Notes under the pieces: generated by a model
What the model was told of the DNA's origin: nothing
The model's input: the letters and a program-made list of their open reading frames with translations, nothing else
The model's database searches: none
From: Anadara kagoshimensis
Taxonomy: Eukaryota; Mollusca; Bivalvia; Arcoida; Arcidae
Direction of reading: 5' to 3'
Length of the DNA: 64,000 bases
Assembly: GCA_021292105.1 (NCBI GenBank)
Contig: CM037870.1
Location: 67,249,260 to 67,313,259 of the forward strand
In this document: piece after piece, positions 46,802 through 57,787 of the stretch
Numbering within the stretch: the first letter of the stretch is position 1
Layout of the letters: each line of letters begins with the position of its first letter
Program-made: the position numbers and the translations under genes

Positions 46802-47089
46802 AACATGTGCGACAGTTCATGAAACATACAGTTCGAATATACATTTTTTCATTTTCATATCTTGTTTCATCCTCGTTGCCATTTGTTAGATCTGTCTCCT
46901 GATAAAACGTGATTGAACACAAAACCGGCTTCGTAAACCATGCTTTTTTTTATTCAGCAACAGCGCATGCTCATACAAGAAACATAACTCTTACATACAA
47001 AATAATATGACAAGACATACAGAGTAATTCCCCTTTACATAATACACACAGACACTACATATCTGAGTGTCATCTATCCAAGCGAGCTT

Positions 47090-47690
47090 GAAACAAAGGA
47101 TAAGGATACGACCAATTCCCCAAGTTCTGCTTTATATTTAGACTTATACCTTATTTATGACGCCCACGGAAGGTTACATTTGAAAGTGTATGACAAACCT
47201 ATTGACTTCAATTTTTTTTATTGTCAACGTTCTTTTCTATGCATCAATATGCCTGCTTGTCCTGCTTATGGTATATTTGTGTTCCAATGATATGATAGAG
47301 CTTTTTCACACTACTGGAACTTTATACAACGAAGCCGACTGCTCACAAATAAATTGATTACCCGGGAATCTTGCAATTCTGGGCTTGTCAAAGCCCTCAA
47401 AATCTTTTGTGGCTGTCCCCACAGTATTGTTGATAAGTTTGTTGTCTCTGTGTCCAGGATTTCCCTGGATATATTTTACGTCCGCTAGTTCCATGTACCT
47501 TTCACTCAAAATTGAATACGTACGTGGCAGGTGTAGCTAGCTAAGAAAGAGGTGCTTAGCCCCCGGAGCACCCGGTCTCAATTCCCTGGTGGAATTTTAC
47601 ACGTTTAACCTAACTCGTCAGTTTTTACTTTGCTTCTTGTGATTTGGACTTGGGTCAATATGTCTGTCTTAGATTTAATCGTCATTTATG
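47090..47690 (+). mobile_element. Dispersed repeat, long copy (Penelope-like 3' fragment)
   Basis: tgcctgcttgtcctgcttat, ttctgggcttgtcaaagccc, cctggatatattttacgtcc, aggtgtagctagctaagaaa, ggagcacccggtctcaattc and tttgcttcttgtgatttgga, in the same order as the 30.5-kb copy; the reading frame is broken. Confidence 0.8.
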
Positions 47691-47737
47691 ATGAAAACAA
47701 ACCGAGGTCTTGGACAAATATGATCCAAACATCTGTT

Positions 47738-47780
47738 GTATATCGTTATAACGATTTAGTATATCGTTATAACGATTTCA
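47738..47780. repeat. 21-bp direct duplication, each unit palindromic
   Basis: tatatcgttataacgattt occurs twice in tandem, with the internal palindrome atcgttataacgat. Confidence 0.9.
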
Positions 47781-47799
47781 TATTTTTTTCAAGTGTGTC

Positions 47800-48400
47800 C
47801 CTTCAGGGGCTCCGTAGAATATGTAAATACACAAAGCTGTTTTAGCAGCGGTCGCTTTGACATCTGTCAAAATGATGCATTACCATACTTCTCGGGCGTT
47901 GATCAGGTGTGTTCTTAGTCAGTGATCACAGGCAGGAATGGAATATATGTACAATACAATAACCATGTACACAGAACATGTTTACAGCAAATGTCTTTAT
48001 AACATATAACAGATCAGCTGATCAACCTTAGAAAATATTTTAAAATCAAGTGCTATTGAGTGAATATGGCGACAATTGTTGATGAGTTCAAGAAATTTGA
48101 CATCTTTGTGTTTTACTTCTTTCAAGTAATTCAAAACAACATAACCTTTTTAATTCTCTATATATTTTCATGTATTTGTTTCTTTGCGATGTGAAAAAAC
48201 TACATTTAATTCTATTCTGCAAGTATTAAATGACATGTTTCATTCAACTTCAGCGGGAGGATTGTAACTTTCAGTTTCAGTTTACATACCAGAGGTTAGT
48301 GTTCTTCTTCATTTTTCGTTTTAAAAGTTTATAATAAAAATGATCTTGGGCGATTTTCATTTGATAAGGATTTATTTTCAACACATTTTCCAGTTAATAG
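47800..48400. other. Intergenic stretch, nothing recognised
   Basis: No supported feature. Confidence 0.4.
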
Positions 48401-48790
48401 GTTTCTTGGGTTTTATAATCAAAAACAAACATACTTATCCATGTCCGAATCACAACTACTTTGCCATTGTATTAGGTATATTGTATTTTATATCAAACCT
48501 AACATACTAATCTTTGTCTAAATAACAACCCAAAATCAAAGTAATACTTTTGATTTTGTCAAACTAGGTTAAACATAAACTTTCACCAGGGAAGTGATAC
48601 CGGGAGTTTAAGAAGGTTAAGCATACCGGTCACGCGTGAAATACACATTGAGAATAAAAGGAACATGGAAGTATTGGAAGTCGTATAATTTTGGATACAG
48701 AGACATCATACTAGTAAACACTATTTTGATGACAGACATAAAACTTTTGAAGTCTTGATAAGCCTAGGCTTGCAATACAATATAACATTA
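48400..48790 (-). mobile_element. Dispersed repeat copy (Penelope-like 3' fragment)
   Basis: The reverse complement has gcaagcctaggcttatcaag, ctgtcatcaaaatagtg, gtatgcttaaccttc and ccctggtgaaagtttatgtt; the far part matches the nat-gatttggacatgg tail. Confidence 0.7.
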
Positions 48791-48884
48791 TTTTCTATGA
48801 GATAGATCAAAACAAGATGTTTGATAAAATAGTATCAGTTTCAGCTAATAATTGATGATATAAGCTCCTTTTATAATATAGTAA

Positions 48885-48975
48885 CAGCAAATATCTATTT
48901 GCAAGTCTTGGTCAGATCCGCGACCACCCACATACGAACCAAATAACTGAGCTACCGTAGATCTTAAATATGCAG
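48885..48975 (-). mobile_element. tRNA-derived SINE head, copy 6
   Basis: The reverse complement has ctacggtagctcagttattt (A-box-like), gttcgtatgtgggtggtcgc and tctgaccaagacttgcaaat, the start of the SINE body. Confidence 0.6.
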
Positions 48976-49079
48976 AGATGACTGTCGCCCAACCAATCAA
49001 CTCTACACACCTATATAGATGATATACTAGTGCTAAGTAGTCGTAAATAGGAAAAAATTGTCAACATTATCTAATGTAC

Positions 49080-49600
49080 AAAACTTGAAATAAAATAAAA
49101 GACTGACTAATTCTGCTTCGTACTTGGACATATACTTCATTTATTCCACCAGAGTTAGGCTATATTTCAAGATTGATGACAAACGTTTTAACTTCACATT
49201 TTCTATTTTAAATGTTCTTTTCTATGAAGTAATATGCCTGATTCTCCTGCTGCATGTGTATTGTATGCATGTAATAAGTAATGGTAGAGTTTGTTCCCAC
49301 TTAAAAACATCACAAATAAATGATAAATATATTACATTGCTCGCTTATCTTTTTATGAACGTCATCAAAATATAGATGAGAAGTATAATGTTTTTTCTAT
49401 CTAAAACTATCTTTGATATATTTTACGTCTGAAAGGTACATATTCTTCACATGTTCACATTCGGCGGGAGAAGCTAATTAAACGGGAGGTGCTTATCCTT
49501 CCGTTTTCAACAACCCAGTCGCACTTATCTCCTAGAAGTTCACGTTTTCAAAATTTTCGTAGTTTTTACTTAACCTTTTAGAGTGATTTAAACATTGATC
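49080..49600 (+). mobile_element. Dispersed repeat, diverged long copy
   Basis: attctgcttcgtacttggac, atatgcctgattctcctgct, tttgatatattttacgtctg, aggtgcttatccttccg and ctagaagttcacgtttt follow the family order, with many substitutions. Confidence 0.65.
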
Positions 49601-49736
49601 AGTGCATTTATAGCCCCGTTCAAATGCACATGTTTACATTTTGTAGTATAATTTACATATGTTTAAAATGTACGCACGTAAGTAACAGGTATATATGAAT
49701 GCAAATACACACCTGTATTAAAATACTCCTGGAGTA

Positions 49737-49768
49737 AATTTGCACTTGCAAAAAGACAAGTGCAAATT
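49737..49768. repeat. 12-bp hairpin with an 8-nt loop
   Basis: aatttgcacttg and its reverse complement caagtgcaaatt around caaaaaga. Confidence 0.8.
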
Positions 49769-50025
49769 ATAGTTGCATATATGTTTCAGTAAAAGACGAT
49801 GCAATTTTGGTTATATAAACGCACAGCAAAATTTACACATATGATTATATTGTTATTCTTTAATTCTTATTATTTTGGCATTCAACATACATACAAATCT
49901 AATTATATTGGCATAAAATCTTCACAAAATAGAACAACAAAAATTGTAAGTAATAGAAACATAATACACATGACCTAATCTTGTAATGTTGTATGTTTTA
50001 TGAGATGTGGACGAAACTTTTATTT

Positions 50026-50420
50026 TTAGTTTAATATTGTTAAAAATTGTCCCCATAATCTTGAGAAAAGTTTATATTCCCCTTTTCTTATTGCTATAGA
50101 TTTTTGGATATTTATAAGGTTTTTAATTGTATTTTGATAGGCACTAAAAGACAATACTTTATTAAAGCATCTTGATTTGAAAATGAAATATTTGGTTTGT
50201 GTAATAATCAAATTTTAAGATGATTTCTGATGACAAGATTTCCGAAGAAAAATATATTTTTAATAAAAGTTATGAAAATATTGTTATTTAGTTATTAAGA
50301 AACCATCTATTAAAAGCAGAAACTTTTGAACAACTTCGCATTCCCAAAATGAATGCAAAATAGTTCCATTGTGTTATTAAGGAATCATTGCTCTTTTTTA
50401 TTATTATATTATTGATTTTT
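50026..50420 (-). mobile_element. LINE 3' relic (C-terminus of an L1/Tx1-type ORF2)
   Basis: The minus strand reads SFWECEVVQKFLLLIDGF, then, after stops, TQTKYFIFKSRCFNKVLSF and NLINIQKSIAIRKGEYK, ending at a stop near 50026. An H-FWEC-VQ-F segment followed by a TK-FIYK-like and a YE-AI-like segment is the usual C-terminus of L1/Tx1 ORF2. Several stops; a dead fragment. Confidence 0.6.
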
Positions 50421-50809
50421 ATAGTATTTGATGATCTATACAAGGTAGATAAAATGTCTGAAAAAACATCGTGGTGTATCCTGTTCTGGAGAAAAACATT
50501 AACATTATCAATTTCTTGACAATATCATAGTGCAGGGAAGCAGCTTGAAAAAAAATCCAAAGGGAGGAATTTACAAGTCTTAGCTATTGAAATGGCTGGA
50601 ATGATTATGATAAATCTCAAGAACAATTTGAGAAAGAGTGGCATGTAAATATCATGAACTACTTGATGCAATCCTGGGTTAAAGACACTGTTTTCACCAA
50701 TTAAAGTAATTGAGCCATTAAGAAGAAGGTAAAACAACTAGAAAACGTCTATTTGAAGCTGTATAAGGTTCAGTTATGATTCAGTTATGAATGAGTTTAA
50801 TAGCATGAG

Positions 50810-51010
50810 TAAGAAAAACTGAAGAAAAGTTCAAGTACTTGGAGAAAGAGAAGTTTAAAATTGAGAAGAAACGATTAAATTTGTAAAGAGCAAAACTAGA
50901 TTCAGAAGAGCGCCACAGACGAGAAGAATGTGAACGTCAGTATTAGAAGATGCAAATGATAATGAGTGCCTTGGACAATAGCAACAACAGAACATTCAAT
51001 TTCTGACTTC
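50810..51010 (+). pseudogene. Degenerate charged coiled-coil coding relic
   Basis: One frame reads KYLEKEKFKIEKKRLNL, stop, RAKLDSEERHRREECERQY, stop, KMQMIMSALDNSNN. Such Glu/Lys/Arg coiled coils ending in Met-rich runs are common in transposon-encoded accessory proteins. I do not recognise the family. Confidence 0.35.
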
Positions 51011-51664
51011 TGCTCGTATACTGTTCAGGCATCACCGCACAGACATCAATGTCAAAAAGGTGCCATTGCAACCTCTTTCTGAACTTCTACTGGCTTCCTT
51101 ACTACGTTGTCACCAGCCTTTAAAGAATGTTCTAAAGATGAACAAAACGTTCTTTTCTCATTCGAACTTTCTCCGTCCACTGATTGTCATTAAATGTTTT
51201 GTAACATAGTGTTGTCCCACTATTCGTTAGACAAACCAGCAGCAAACCCTAAACAAACTTGGTAAGCTAATAGACTCCGTCTTTTAAATTCAGTTTTTTT
51301 CATGTTGCCAGCTCGAAGTAAAACCTAGAAATGCTCAGGTTGTTAATAGTTCATACGAACGCATTGCAAACTTACTTTTACACACATAAGTAAATATACT
51401 CATAATTAAATTTTACATGCCTATGTTAATCCGTGCATACGAACTCGGGTTAAGGTTGATTTGAATATGTTGAAACGATATCATCTTCATCTCAAGTACA
51501 TCACGATGATTTTATAGATTAATAAAATGGTATAGCAATTCACTATCGCAACAAAGATTTCTCTTTGAGGGTATATATCGAACAAGCAAAACATATTTTC
51601 TGAAATATCCTCTATTTATATAATGTTACATTGAAGAGTTATATAAAAATAAGTATTTTTACTT

Positions 51665-51775
51665 TCAGAGCATCCGGCCTACATCCCTTGTTGAATTTGC
51701 TAGTTTTCACTCACAGTTTTTACCTTGCTTTTAAAAGTGTGATTTGGACATGTACCTGTAAGATGTATTTGATTT
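51665..51775 (+). mobile_element. Dispersed repeat, short 3' fragment
   Basis: agagcatccggcctacatcc, cttgttgaatttgctag, ttttaccttgcttttaaaag and gtgatttggacatgtacctg match the family's 3' end. Confidence 0.6.
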
Positions 51776-52021
51776 TCATATTACCAAAAATGAATGGCTG
51801 CAACAATGGGAAAATTGTATTCAGACAAATTTATTAGTGATGTTGATGAAAAATGTGCAACGTGTACTCGGAAAAATAATATACAATTTTACTGATTTTT
51901 AAAATTTATTACCTTCGACACTTAATAACGATTCGTCTCAAAAAGTATGCAGAACATAAGTTGATTATCAGATTGATGCAAATAAAGAGGTATGTTTTGC
52001 CCCAAAAATAAAAGCTGCTAC

Positions 52022-52027
52022 TTTATT
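52022..52027 (-). promoter_or_regulatory. AATAAA hexamer overlapping the stop codon of the distal acyltransferase
   Basis: Minus-strand GAATAAAG contains both the terminal GAA-TAA and AATAAA. It may or may not be the working polyadenylation signal; another A-rich aaaataaaa lies about 20 nt further down. Confidence 0.35.
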
Positions 52028-52467
52028 CAATAAGATCGTTGATACTTGAATGATTGGACATATGTAATGTATATTTCGTAAAGGTTAAAACACTATCATA
52101 TACCTTTCGAAACCCAATTTTTTCATGAAGATTCAAGGAAGCGACATTGTCTGTTTTTACAACAACAAAAGCGCAGCCATCCCTTTTTATTATCTTCTTT
52201 GACAATGCGTATTGTGTATATTGAGCAAGTCCTTTTCGGCGATATTCTGGTTGGACATACAATATACCATTTGTCCCGTATATATGTTCTATGGCCCAAG
52301 CTACAGGCTTCCCATCTTGTGTATATAAACATACACTTGGCTGTTTCATTCTTATCAAAAACCTTATATAGTCATCACTGCCATCATCACTGAGCTTCCA
52401 AGCATTCGATACAGTTTCTACGATATCTAGCCTAATACAATCTTCGATCATATTTTCAGGTTTTTGA
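52023..52467 (-). CDS. Distal acyltransferase, exon 5 (GNAT / FR47-like domain)
   Basis: 445 nt from a ctattttcag acceptor to TAA at 52023. The acyl-CoA-binding loop is RRKGLA rather than RGRGLA of the proximal copy. The C-terminus is longer (HMSNHSSINDLIE). The stop codon overlaps an AATAAA hexamer. Confidence 0.9.
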
Positions 52468-53100
52468 CTGAAAATAGAGAATGACAATACTTTTATAAAA
52501 CATTATACATTATACTTGTTATATTGTCTTACTTATTTTACCAATGGAATTGTAATTTGTACAGGGATAGGTTAGTTGGTTTTCGTGTTTTGTTCCAACA
52601 TGGTGGATGAGGTTAGCTAAACAGGAGGTTTTAACAAATCCGGAGAACCCTGTCTCTCTTTCATCGTTGAAGTTAAAGTGTTTAAAACCTAATTTGCCAG
52701 TTAATTTTTTTCTACTATGCTTTGGATTTGTGATTTTGACATGGATTGGTTTGCATCATGTTTGGTTTTGATTTTGAAAGACGTATTCATCTGATATTCA
52801 AAACTAGTTTGACAGTAATTTCTAAACACTGGTGTAAATTGTTAATGAGTTTAATATTTAATAGGATCCCAATAAACTGTGTGAAAAGTTATTTATGAAA
52901 AGAAGTAGTATTTTATTTTTCAACTCTATAGGTGAAAAAGCCAATAGCACCAACCGATTCATAGTTTAAATGGCGGTAGGTCTAAAATAATCAAATTGAA
53001 AAAAACATAGTGCACATCCAACATCTATTTCAGTTTTTCGAAAATATTTAGATATTAATTTTAACAATAGATCATCTAACAAAAAGATGAAATAAAAGTT

Positions 53101-53137
<37 letters not shown>

Positions 53138-53898
53138 GTTAAAATGTAAAATCATGAAATTTATTAAAAGTGTCGTACAGAGTCCTGTGACTCTTACTCT
53201 CAAATGAAGATTCTTCATGTTCTCAAATTTAATTGAAGAACACGCGTGACGGGTTAGCTACCTAAAAGTGATGAAATTACGCTTCCGTATCAACCGGCCT
53301 CAGTTTTTCTGGTGGAAGTTTACGAGTTTTGATTTAAAAATTTTAATTTGTTAAGGCATATTGGCATTGTTCGTTCCATGTTACCGAAGTTCCGTAGAAA
53401 ACCACCATTTTGTCGCCAAGTAAACTGATATATTTCTTACACTATGATTTTCAAATCTAATCGTTACCTGGAGCAGTGATTTGTAAGACCGCTTAGATCA
53501 CTTTAGTGTCGAGAAATATTCTAGCACTGTTACATAGGTTTATTTATTTATTTATTTTTTTACATTTTTTTCATTATGTATTTATATATTTTTATTGTGA
53601 TTTACTGTATACATACATATTTTCTAAAGTTTCTTCCGTCACAATTAATAAGTAGCATTCGACGTATAATGTCTCAGTGACTGAAATACTATGTAGCTGA
53701 CACAATTTGGATACAGTATTGTCAAACATATCATTGCAAATTGCAGCAACATCTTCAGAAACTCCTGAAAAAGTCATAAATATATTTAAATAAAATGTAT
53801 ATGTAGTCTATAGTTTCCATTAATACCGGAAATAATGGTTTATAAATACTTATATATTTTGTAATACACACACACACACACACACACACCACACACAC

Positions 53899-53961
<63 letters not shown>

Positions 53962-56582
53962 TAACAAACTGACCTATTAGCTTTTTTGTGCTTCAATCAC
54001 AAGAAATGATAACTTGATTGAAGGGGTTTTACGTTTTTATTTCATGCATATTTCATTTAAATCGAAAAGTCATAAGCTGTATGTGAAGTGATAGAAATTC
54101 CAATGCGCTCAGGACAATGTACAGGGAGGATGCATTTAAATACAACGTCTGCCATGACACAGGATTTCGGAAGGAAGAACCGTAAACCGTCTAACAAACC
54201 ATAGAAGGCAATGTATAATTAATAAACAGTAATGACGATGTTTATAATCCTGATTTCGATGTATCCAGAATTATCCTGAATATTTTACGTCCAATAGTTC
54301 CATGATTCTCATATTCGCAATTTTTATTTCACATTGGCGATTGTAGCTTGTTAGATAGAATGTGGTTGTTCTTCCGGAGTACACATCAAAAATTCCTTCA
54401 AGTTGGTTAACCTTATTTTTGCCAAAAAATAAAAAAAATATTCTTTACGTTTGGAGCTGTGATTTTTATCCGCATGTTTTTGTTTCTTCATTGCCACAGA
54501 CTTCATTTATTTTATGTCATTATATTAGTTAAATTAAGGAAACAAAAAATAAATCATATGTAATTATGGTTATCAAAAAACAATAGTATTATCCGAGCTA
54601 TTCCCTTTATATTAAGAAAGTGTGTTGAAAAAACATCAAATTTATTGAAGTACACTGCATAACATAATATCTGTAATTTTATTGAATCGGTTTAAAAGTA
54701 AAATAACCCTGAATATAATTGACGTTGCATAGCTCCATGTTTCTTTCATTCTCCGCTAACAAGCGGTGCTTACCCTTTCCGGGTACCCGTCTCACTTCCC
54801 TCTATTAGCTTTTAGTACATCACATGTTAATTTCTTGAATAATCATTGGATAACTTCATGAATACTATTTTATGTGGAAATCATCTGTCCTTGACAACGC
54901 ATAGTAGCAGCGGGGCTATACCTCCCCCGACATCCAAGTATAGTCCCTCGCGTGACCTCCCCCCCCCCCGAAAACAAAACCAAAATACCTTCCTTTTTCC
55001 AGGTGGCGCTGTTTATTGTTGTCGTCAGATACAAAATGACATCCGATGACGCACGATTTACGAATGTAAATTCAGATGACTTTTACAAGCAAAAACACAA
55101 AGCAGGTCACGAAGTATTCTGTTAATATTTTAAATTAATTTTCCAGAGCAAGGGGAAAATTGATGGCTAGTTTGGATCTAAGGAGGACCAAATCAACAAT
55201 AGTTTGTGTAATTTTTTTAAACCGAACCAAAGAGAATGAAATTTATTTAAAAAGTTCGATTATTGCCATAATCCGTTTGAAAACAAACACATGTGATGTA
55301 CTAAATCTATTATGGACCTCTCCCTCGAGAACAGTTCTCCTATAGTGTCGTCTGGAGGGGTATAGTGACCTCTCCAGACACACTATAGGAGAACAGTTCC
55401 CTCCTGAGAGGTCCCTAATAGATTAATATGATGAAAATTTAAATAAAATCAACAAAATTACCACACAGTTCAATCGTCTCTTTCCATTCCAAAACATCTG
55501 TTAAAAGGCTAAATAATCCTGCATCTTTTTCTCGACAGTAAATAAATGCTTTTCTGTGTATATATGAAACCTAGAAGAAGTCAAAAACAATTTCGACATG
55601 TAAGTACCCTCTCTAACCCGTTCATTATTGTTTAACACCAATATATGTCAACGATCTTGTGTCATCATCTGTCTCATAACTTTGGTAATCACAATAATAT
55701 CTCTATCCCTTGAATTAAAGAAGCATTTCTTTTTTTCATGTTTTTTAAATGTACATGCTTAAGGTCGAAGGTTTTTTTTCAGGTTATTATATTTTCTTAT
55801 GCCTTCCCAGGTCTAGAACTAACCACCTCGATATTTATGAAGGTATCTTCATTGTGGTGTTTAACTCCATCTAGTTACTGCGCTTCGTCTATCATGTTTT
55901 GTCTTCTTCAGGCTGTTGGTTGTTACAATATATTTTATTTATAACTTGTCTTTTTGCGCGACGACATTTTAGTTGATATGGCATTGATCTGTATTGTTAT
56001 ATAATCTATAACTGTTAGCTGTATTTATGTGTTGTTTTTATTTTTTATTTTTTTTTTTAGCTGCAAATTTGTTTCACTGGCGACGACAGTTAAATCACCA
56101 ATATATTTATATACTTCCTAACCTTGATAACGGATCTGTCGGCTTTAACTACAACTGCAGTAAAATCAGGCCATTTATCAACCCATACGGAGTATCCTTG
56201 TAATGCACCTTTGTTTATCAACGATACCGGAATATATGTCTGAAACAAAGATCTAGATTGCAGTTTTATCGGGAAATTTTATAACTTGTGATTCCAATAT
56301 ATGTTTCTATTGATTTGTCTAGCTTCGTTAATTGCTTTTTTCCAAAGGAAATTGAAAGGGTGGACAACTTCCGTGAGTATTAGAATACATTTTTAATTGC
56401 GTAAAAAGTGGCCGTGATATTTTGGAAAATGTTTGACAAAATATCTCTTAATTAATTCAAATGTTGTTTTTTCCCCATCTCTGTGTCAAATATTACCTTA
56501 ATAAACTTACCGTTAAAGATTGCTGAATGCATGTCTTTAACTCTTGTTCAAGTTGGTTTATTTGTTCACCTGACAGTTCCAT
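52023..56582 (-). CDS. Glycine N-acyltransferase-like protein, distal intact copy, gene span of 5 exons
   Basis: Spliced CDS 72+117+109+148+445 = 891 nt, 296 residues, in line with typical glycine N-acyltransferase length. Residues 1-24 MELSGEQINQL...; 25-63 with YSVWVDKWPDFTAVVV (N-terminal GLYAT-type half); 64-149 contains the TDVLEWK and CYLLIVTEETLEN segments; 150-296 is the GNAT half with VCLYTQDGKPVAWAIEH, NGILYVQPEYRRKGLAQY (acyl-CoA loop R225-x-x-G228-x-A230) and NLHEKIGFRKVY. Predicted role by family: acyl-CoA-dependent acylation of glycine or another small amine, possibly mitochondrial, in xenobiotic or acyl detoxification; the substrate cannot be read from the sequence. No signal peptide. 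Tandem paralogue downstream at 22.1-31.4 kb. All junctions are GT/AG and in phase. Confidence 0.88.
52600..52790 (+). mobile_element. Dispersed repeat, 3' fragment
   Basis: gaggttagctaaacaggagg, aatccggagaaccctgtctc, tgaagttaaagtgttt, ctttggatttgtgat and acatggattggtttg. In intron 4 of the distal gene, opposite orientation. Confidence 0.7.
53100..53136. repeat. Poly(T) tract
   Basis: Uninterrupted run of more than 30 T. Could be the A-tail of a minus-strand retroinsertion, but no adjacent element is recognised. Confidence 0.9.
53225..53345 (+). mobile_element. Dispersed repeat, short degenerate 3' fragment
   Basis: cacgcgtgacgggttagcta, acgcttccgtatcaaccgg and ctggtggaagtttacgagtt. Confidence 0.55.
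53617..53764 (-). CDS. Distal acyltransferase, exon 4
   Basis: 148 nt, phase 1 to 2; acceptor ttttcag, donor GTATGT. Encodes GVSEDVAAICNDMFDNTVSK and CYLLIVTEETLEN. Confidence 0.86.
53868..53957. repeat. Compound (AC)n(TA)n microsatellite
   Basis: About 30 bp of alternating ac/ca followed by about 55 bp of ta, in intron 3 of the distal gene. Confidence 0.95.
54095..54215 (-). mobile_element. SINE, copy 4, partial
   Basis: The reverse complement has ggttcttccttccgaaatcc, tgtgtcatggcagac, gcatcctccctgtacattg and tcctgagcgcattgg, like the 3' half of copy 3. Confidence 0.5.
54240..54525 (+). mobile_element. Dispersed repeat, diverged copy
   Basis: ttcgatgtatccagaattat, cctgaatattttacgtccaa, cattggcgattgtagcttg and gtggttgttcttccggagta follow the family order. 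Confidence 0.6.
54700..54810 (+). mobile_element. Dispersed repeat, short copy
   Basis: ccctgaatataattgacgtt, agctccatgtttctttcatt, ggtgcttaccctttccggg and tacccgtctcacttccct. Confidence 0.65.
55303..55425. mobile_element. Palindromic element, near-perfect hairpin of about 123 bp
   Basis: ctattatggacctctcc ... gttctcctatagtgt is repeated as its reverse complement (acactataggagaac ... gaggtccctaatag) around a small centre. It lies 37 bp downstream of exon 3 (gene sense), inside intron 3 of the distal acyltransferase. Confidence 0.85.
55462..55570 (-). CDS. Distal acyltransferase, exon 3
   Basis: 109 nt, phase 0 to 1; acceptor ttctag, donor GTAATT. Encodes FIYCREKDAGLFSLLTDVLE and WKETIELC; fully open, unlike its frameshifted counterpart at 26.7 kb. 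Confidence 0.85.
55575..56120. other. Intron 2 of the distal acyltransferase, nothing else recognised
   Basis: AT-rich intronic sequence with a poly(T) stretch near 56050. No mobile element identified. Confidence 0.4.
56123..56239 (-). CDS. Distal acyltransferase, exon 2
   Basis: 117 nt, phase 0 to 0; acceptor gtttcag, donor AAG|GTTAGG. Encodes TYIPVSLINKGALQGYSVW and onward. Confidence 0.87.
56511..56582 (-). CDS. Distal acyltransferase, exon 1
   Basis: ATG at 56582; 24 codons; ACG|GTAAGT donor in phase 0. Confidence 0.85.
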
Positions 56583-57135
56583 TGCTTACGTAAAACCAAA
56601 TAGGGCAGATTAGAATAAGTTCCCAATAGTTTATTCGTACATGTTTCAACTGGCATGTAGTTAGGTTAACCTAAATGTCTCAAAAATTGTTCAAGGCCGG
56701 CCCATATGTTTCATTTATGTAATTAACACTAGTGCAAAAATGTATCGTATTACGTAATCTGATCATTCGCTGATAACTAACAAAGTATAAACATGATAGG
56801 AAATAAAAACTGATAAAACGTCAAGTTGTAATGGTGAAAGTAAAACACTATCACTATACAATTTACATAATACATATGTAAAGCTGTTACACAAAGCATT
56901 ATTTGATTTTTAGATTCACTGACATAAATGGAATCATGCGCACGTAGCAATTCGCATAGCAAATAACGCAAAGGTTTTTCTCCATATACGTGTCCATTTT
57001 CAATGAATCGAACTTTAATCTTTTTAAACTAAAATACAAGGAAAATATATGACAGGTTGCTCTAAATTGAATCATTATCAATAAGTCTTGCACAAAGCAG
57101 TATGTGAAGTCGTCAAAAATGGTCTTCTGGCTTAT
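56583..57135. other. 5' flank of the distal acyltransferase gene
   Basis: Presumed promoter region. No TATA box or other element I can defend. Confidence 0.35.
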
Positions 57136-57139
57136 CTAC

Positions 57140-57415
57140 CTCTGCGGTAGCTCCGGTGGCTGAGTAATCTCTCCGTATGAGGGAGGTCGTGGGTTCGAAC
57201 ACCGACCGTGTCTGACCCAAGACTTGAAAGTGGGTAGTAACTTTTCCTTCGCAAAGCACTTGCCATAACGAAATGAAAGTCACGGTTCTTTCGGATTGGA
57301 GTATAATGCCATCAGCGCAACACACAGGCAAAATTTCTGCACCTTTGCCTATAGCTGGCTACGTTCCGATATCAGTGAAATATTCTTGACTGGAATGTTA
57401 AACACCATTACTTAA
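57140..57415 (+). mobile_element. tRNA-derived SINE, copy 5 (best preserved)
   Basis: tRNA-like head with gtggctgagtaatctctcc (A box region) and gtgggttcgaacaccgacc (B box). The body has ctgacccaagacttgaaagt, ttcgcaaagcacttgcc, aatgaaagtcacggttcttt and gcgcaacacacagg; the tail has attcttgactggaatgttaa. Confidence 0.82.
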
Positions 57416-57787
57416 CTCTTCTGTCTTATCTAGATAGTCTGGTATCAATCTAACGTGGATTCTACAAAGTTCGAATAAATCTTTCTTTTACTACTTTATC
57501 TCGTGTAGAAAGGTATTAAAATATTTAATTTTTCTAGAAATACTTTACACCACTATCTTTCATTCTAAATAGAAAGAATGTCTTAATGAAATATATTATG
57601 TGTAATTCGGTAAGACAAGATACCAATATCTCGAGCTAGTGTTGAACAGGGATAATTTTGTCAAGCAATATACGGACTTTAAACTAAAATAAGCCATCAT
57701 CAAAATGTTAAAGGTATTGATAGACAACATATTTGTTGTGTCTGTTTCAACATCTTAAAAAACATTTTTATTTCACAATTTTCGTCT

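Larger units (their letters stand above)
38683..46955 (-). mobile_element. Decayed Ty3/gypsy retrotransposon, split by a DNA transposon
   Basis: Read on the minus strand the domain order is gag and zinc knuckles (about 46.8-46.26 kb), protease (about 46.1 kb), reverse transcriptase (about 45.7-45.0 kb), [5.33-kb insertion], RNase H (about 39.46-39.18 kb) and the integrase zinc-binding region (about 38.95-38.70 kb). PR-RT-RH-IN is the Ty3/gypsy order. The integrase core is missing: the copy ends at about 38.69 kb against a tandem repeat. No LTR pair is visible. Frameshifts and stops occur in gag-pol. Confidence 0.85.

Noticed and set aside
52123-52393. Short frames on both strands within acyltransferase exon 5
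   Set aside because: Shadows of the GNAT-domain frame.
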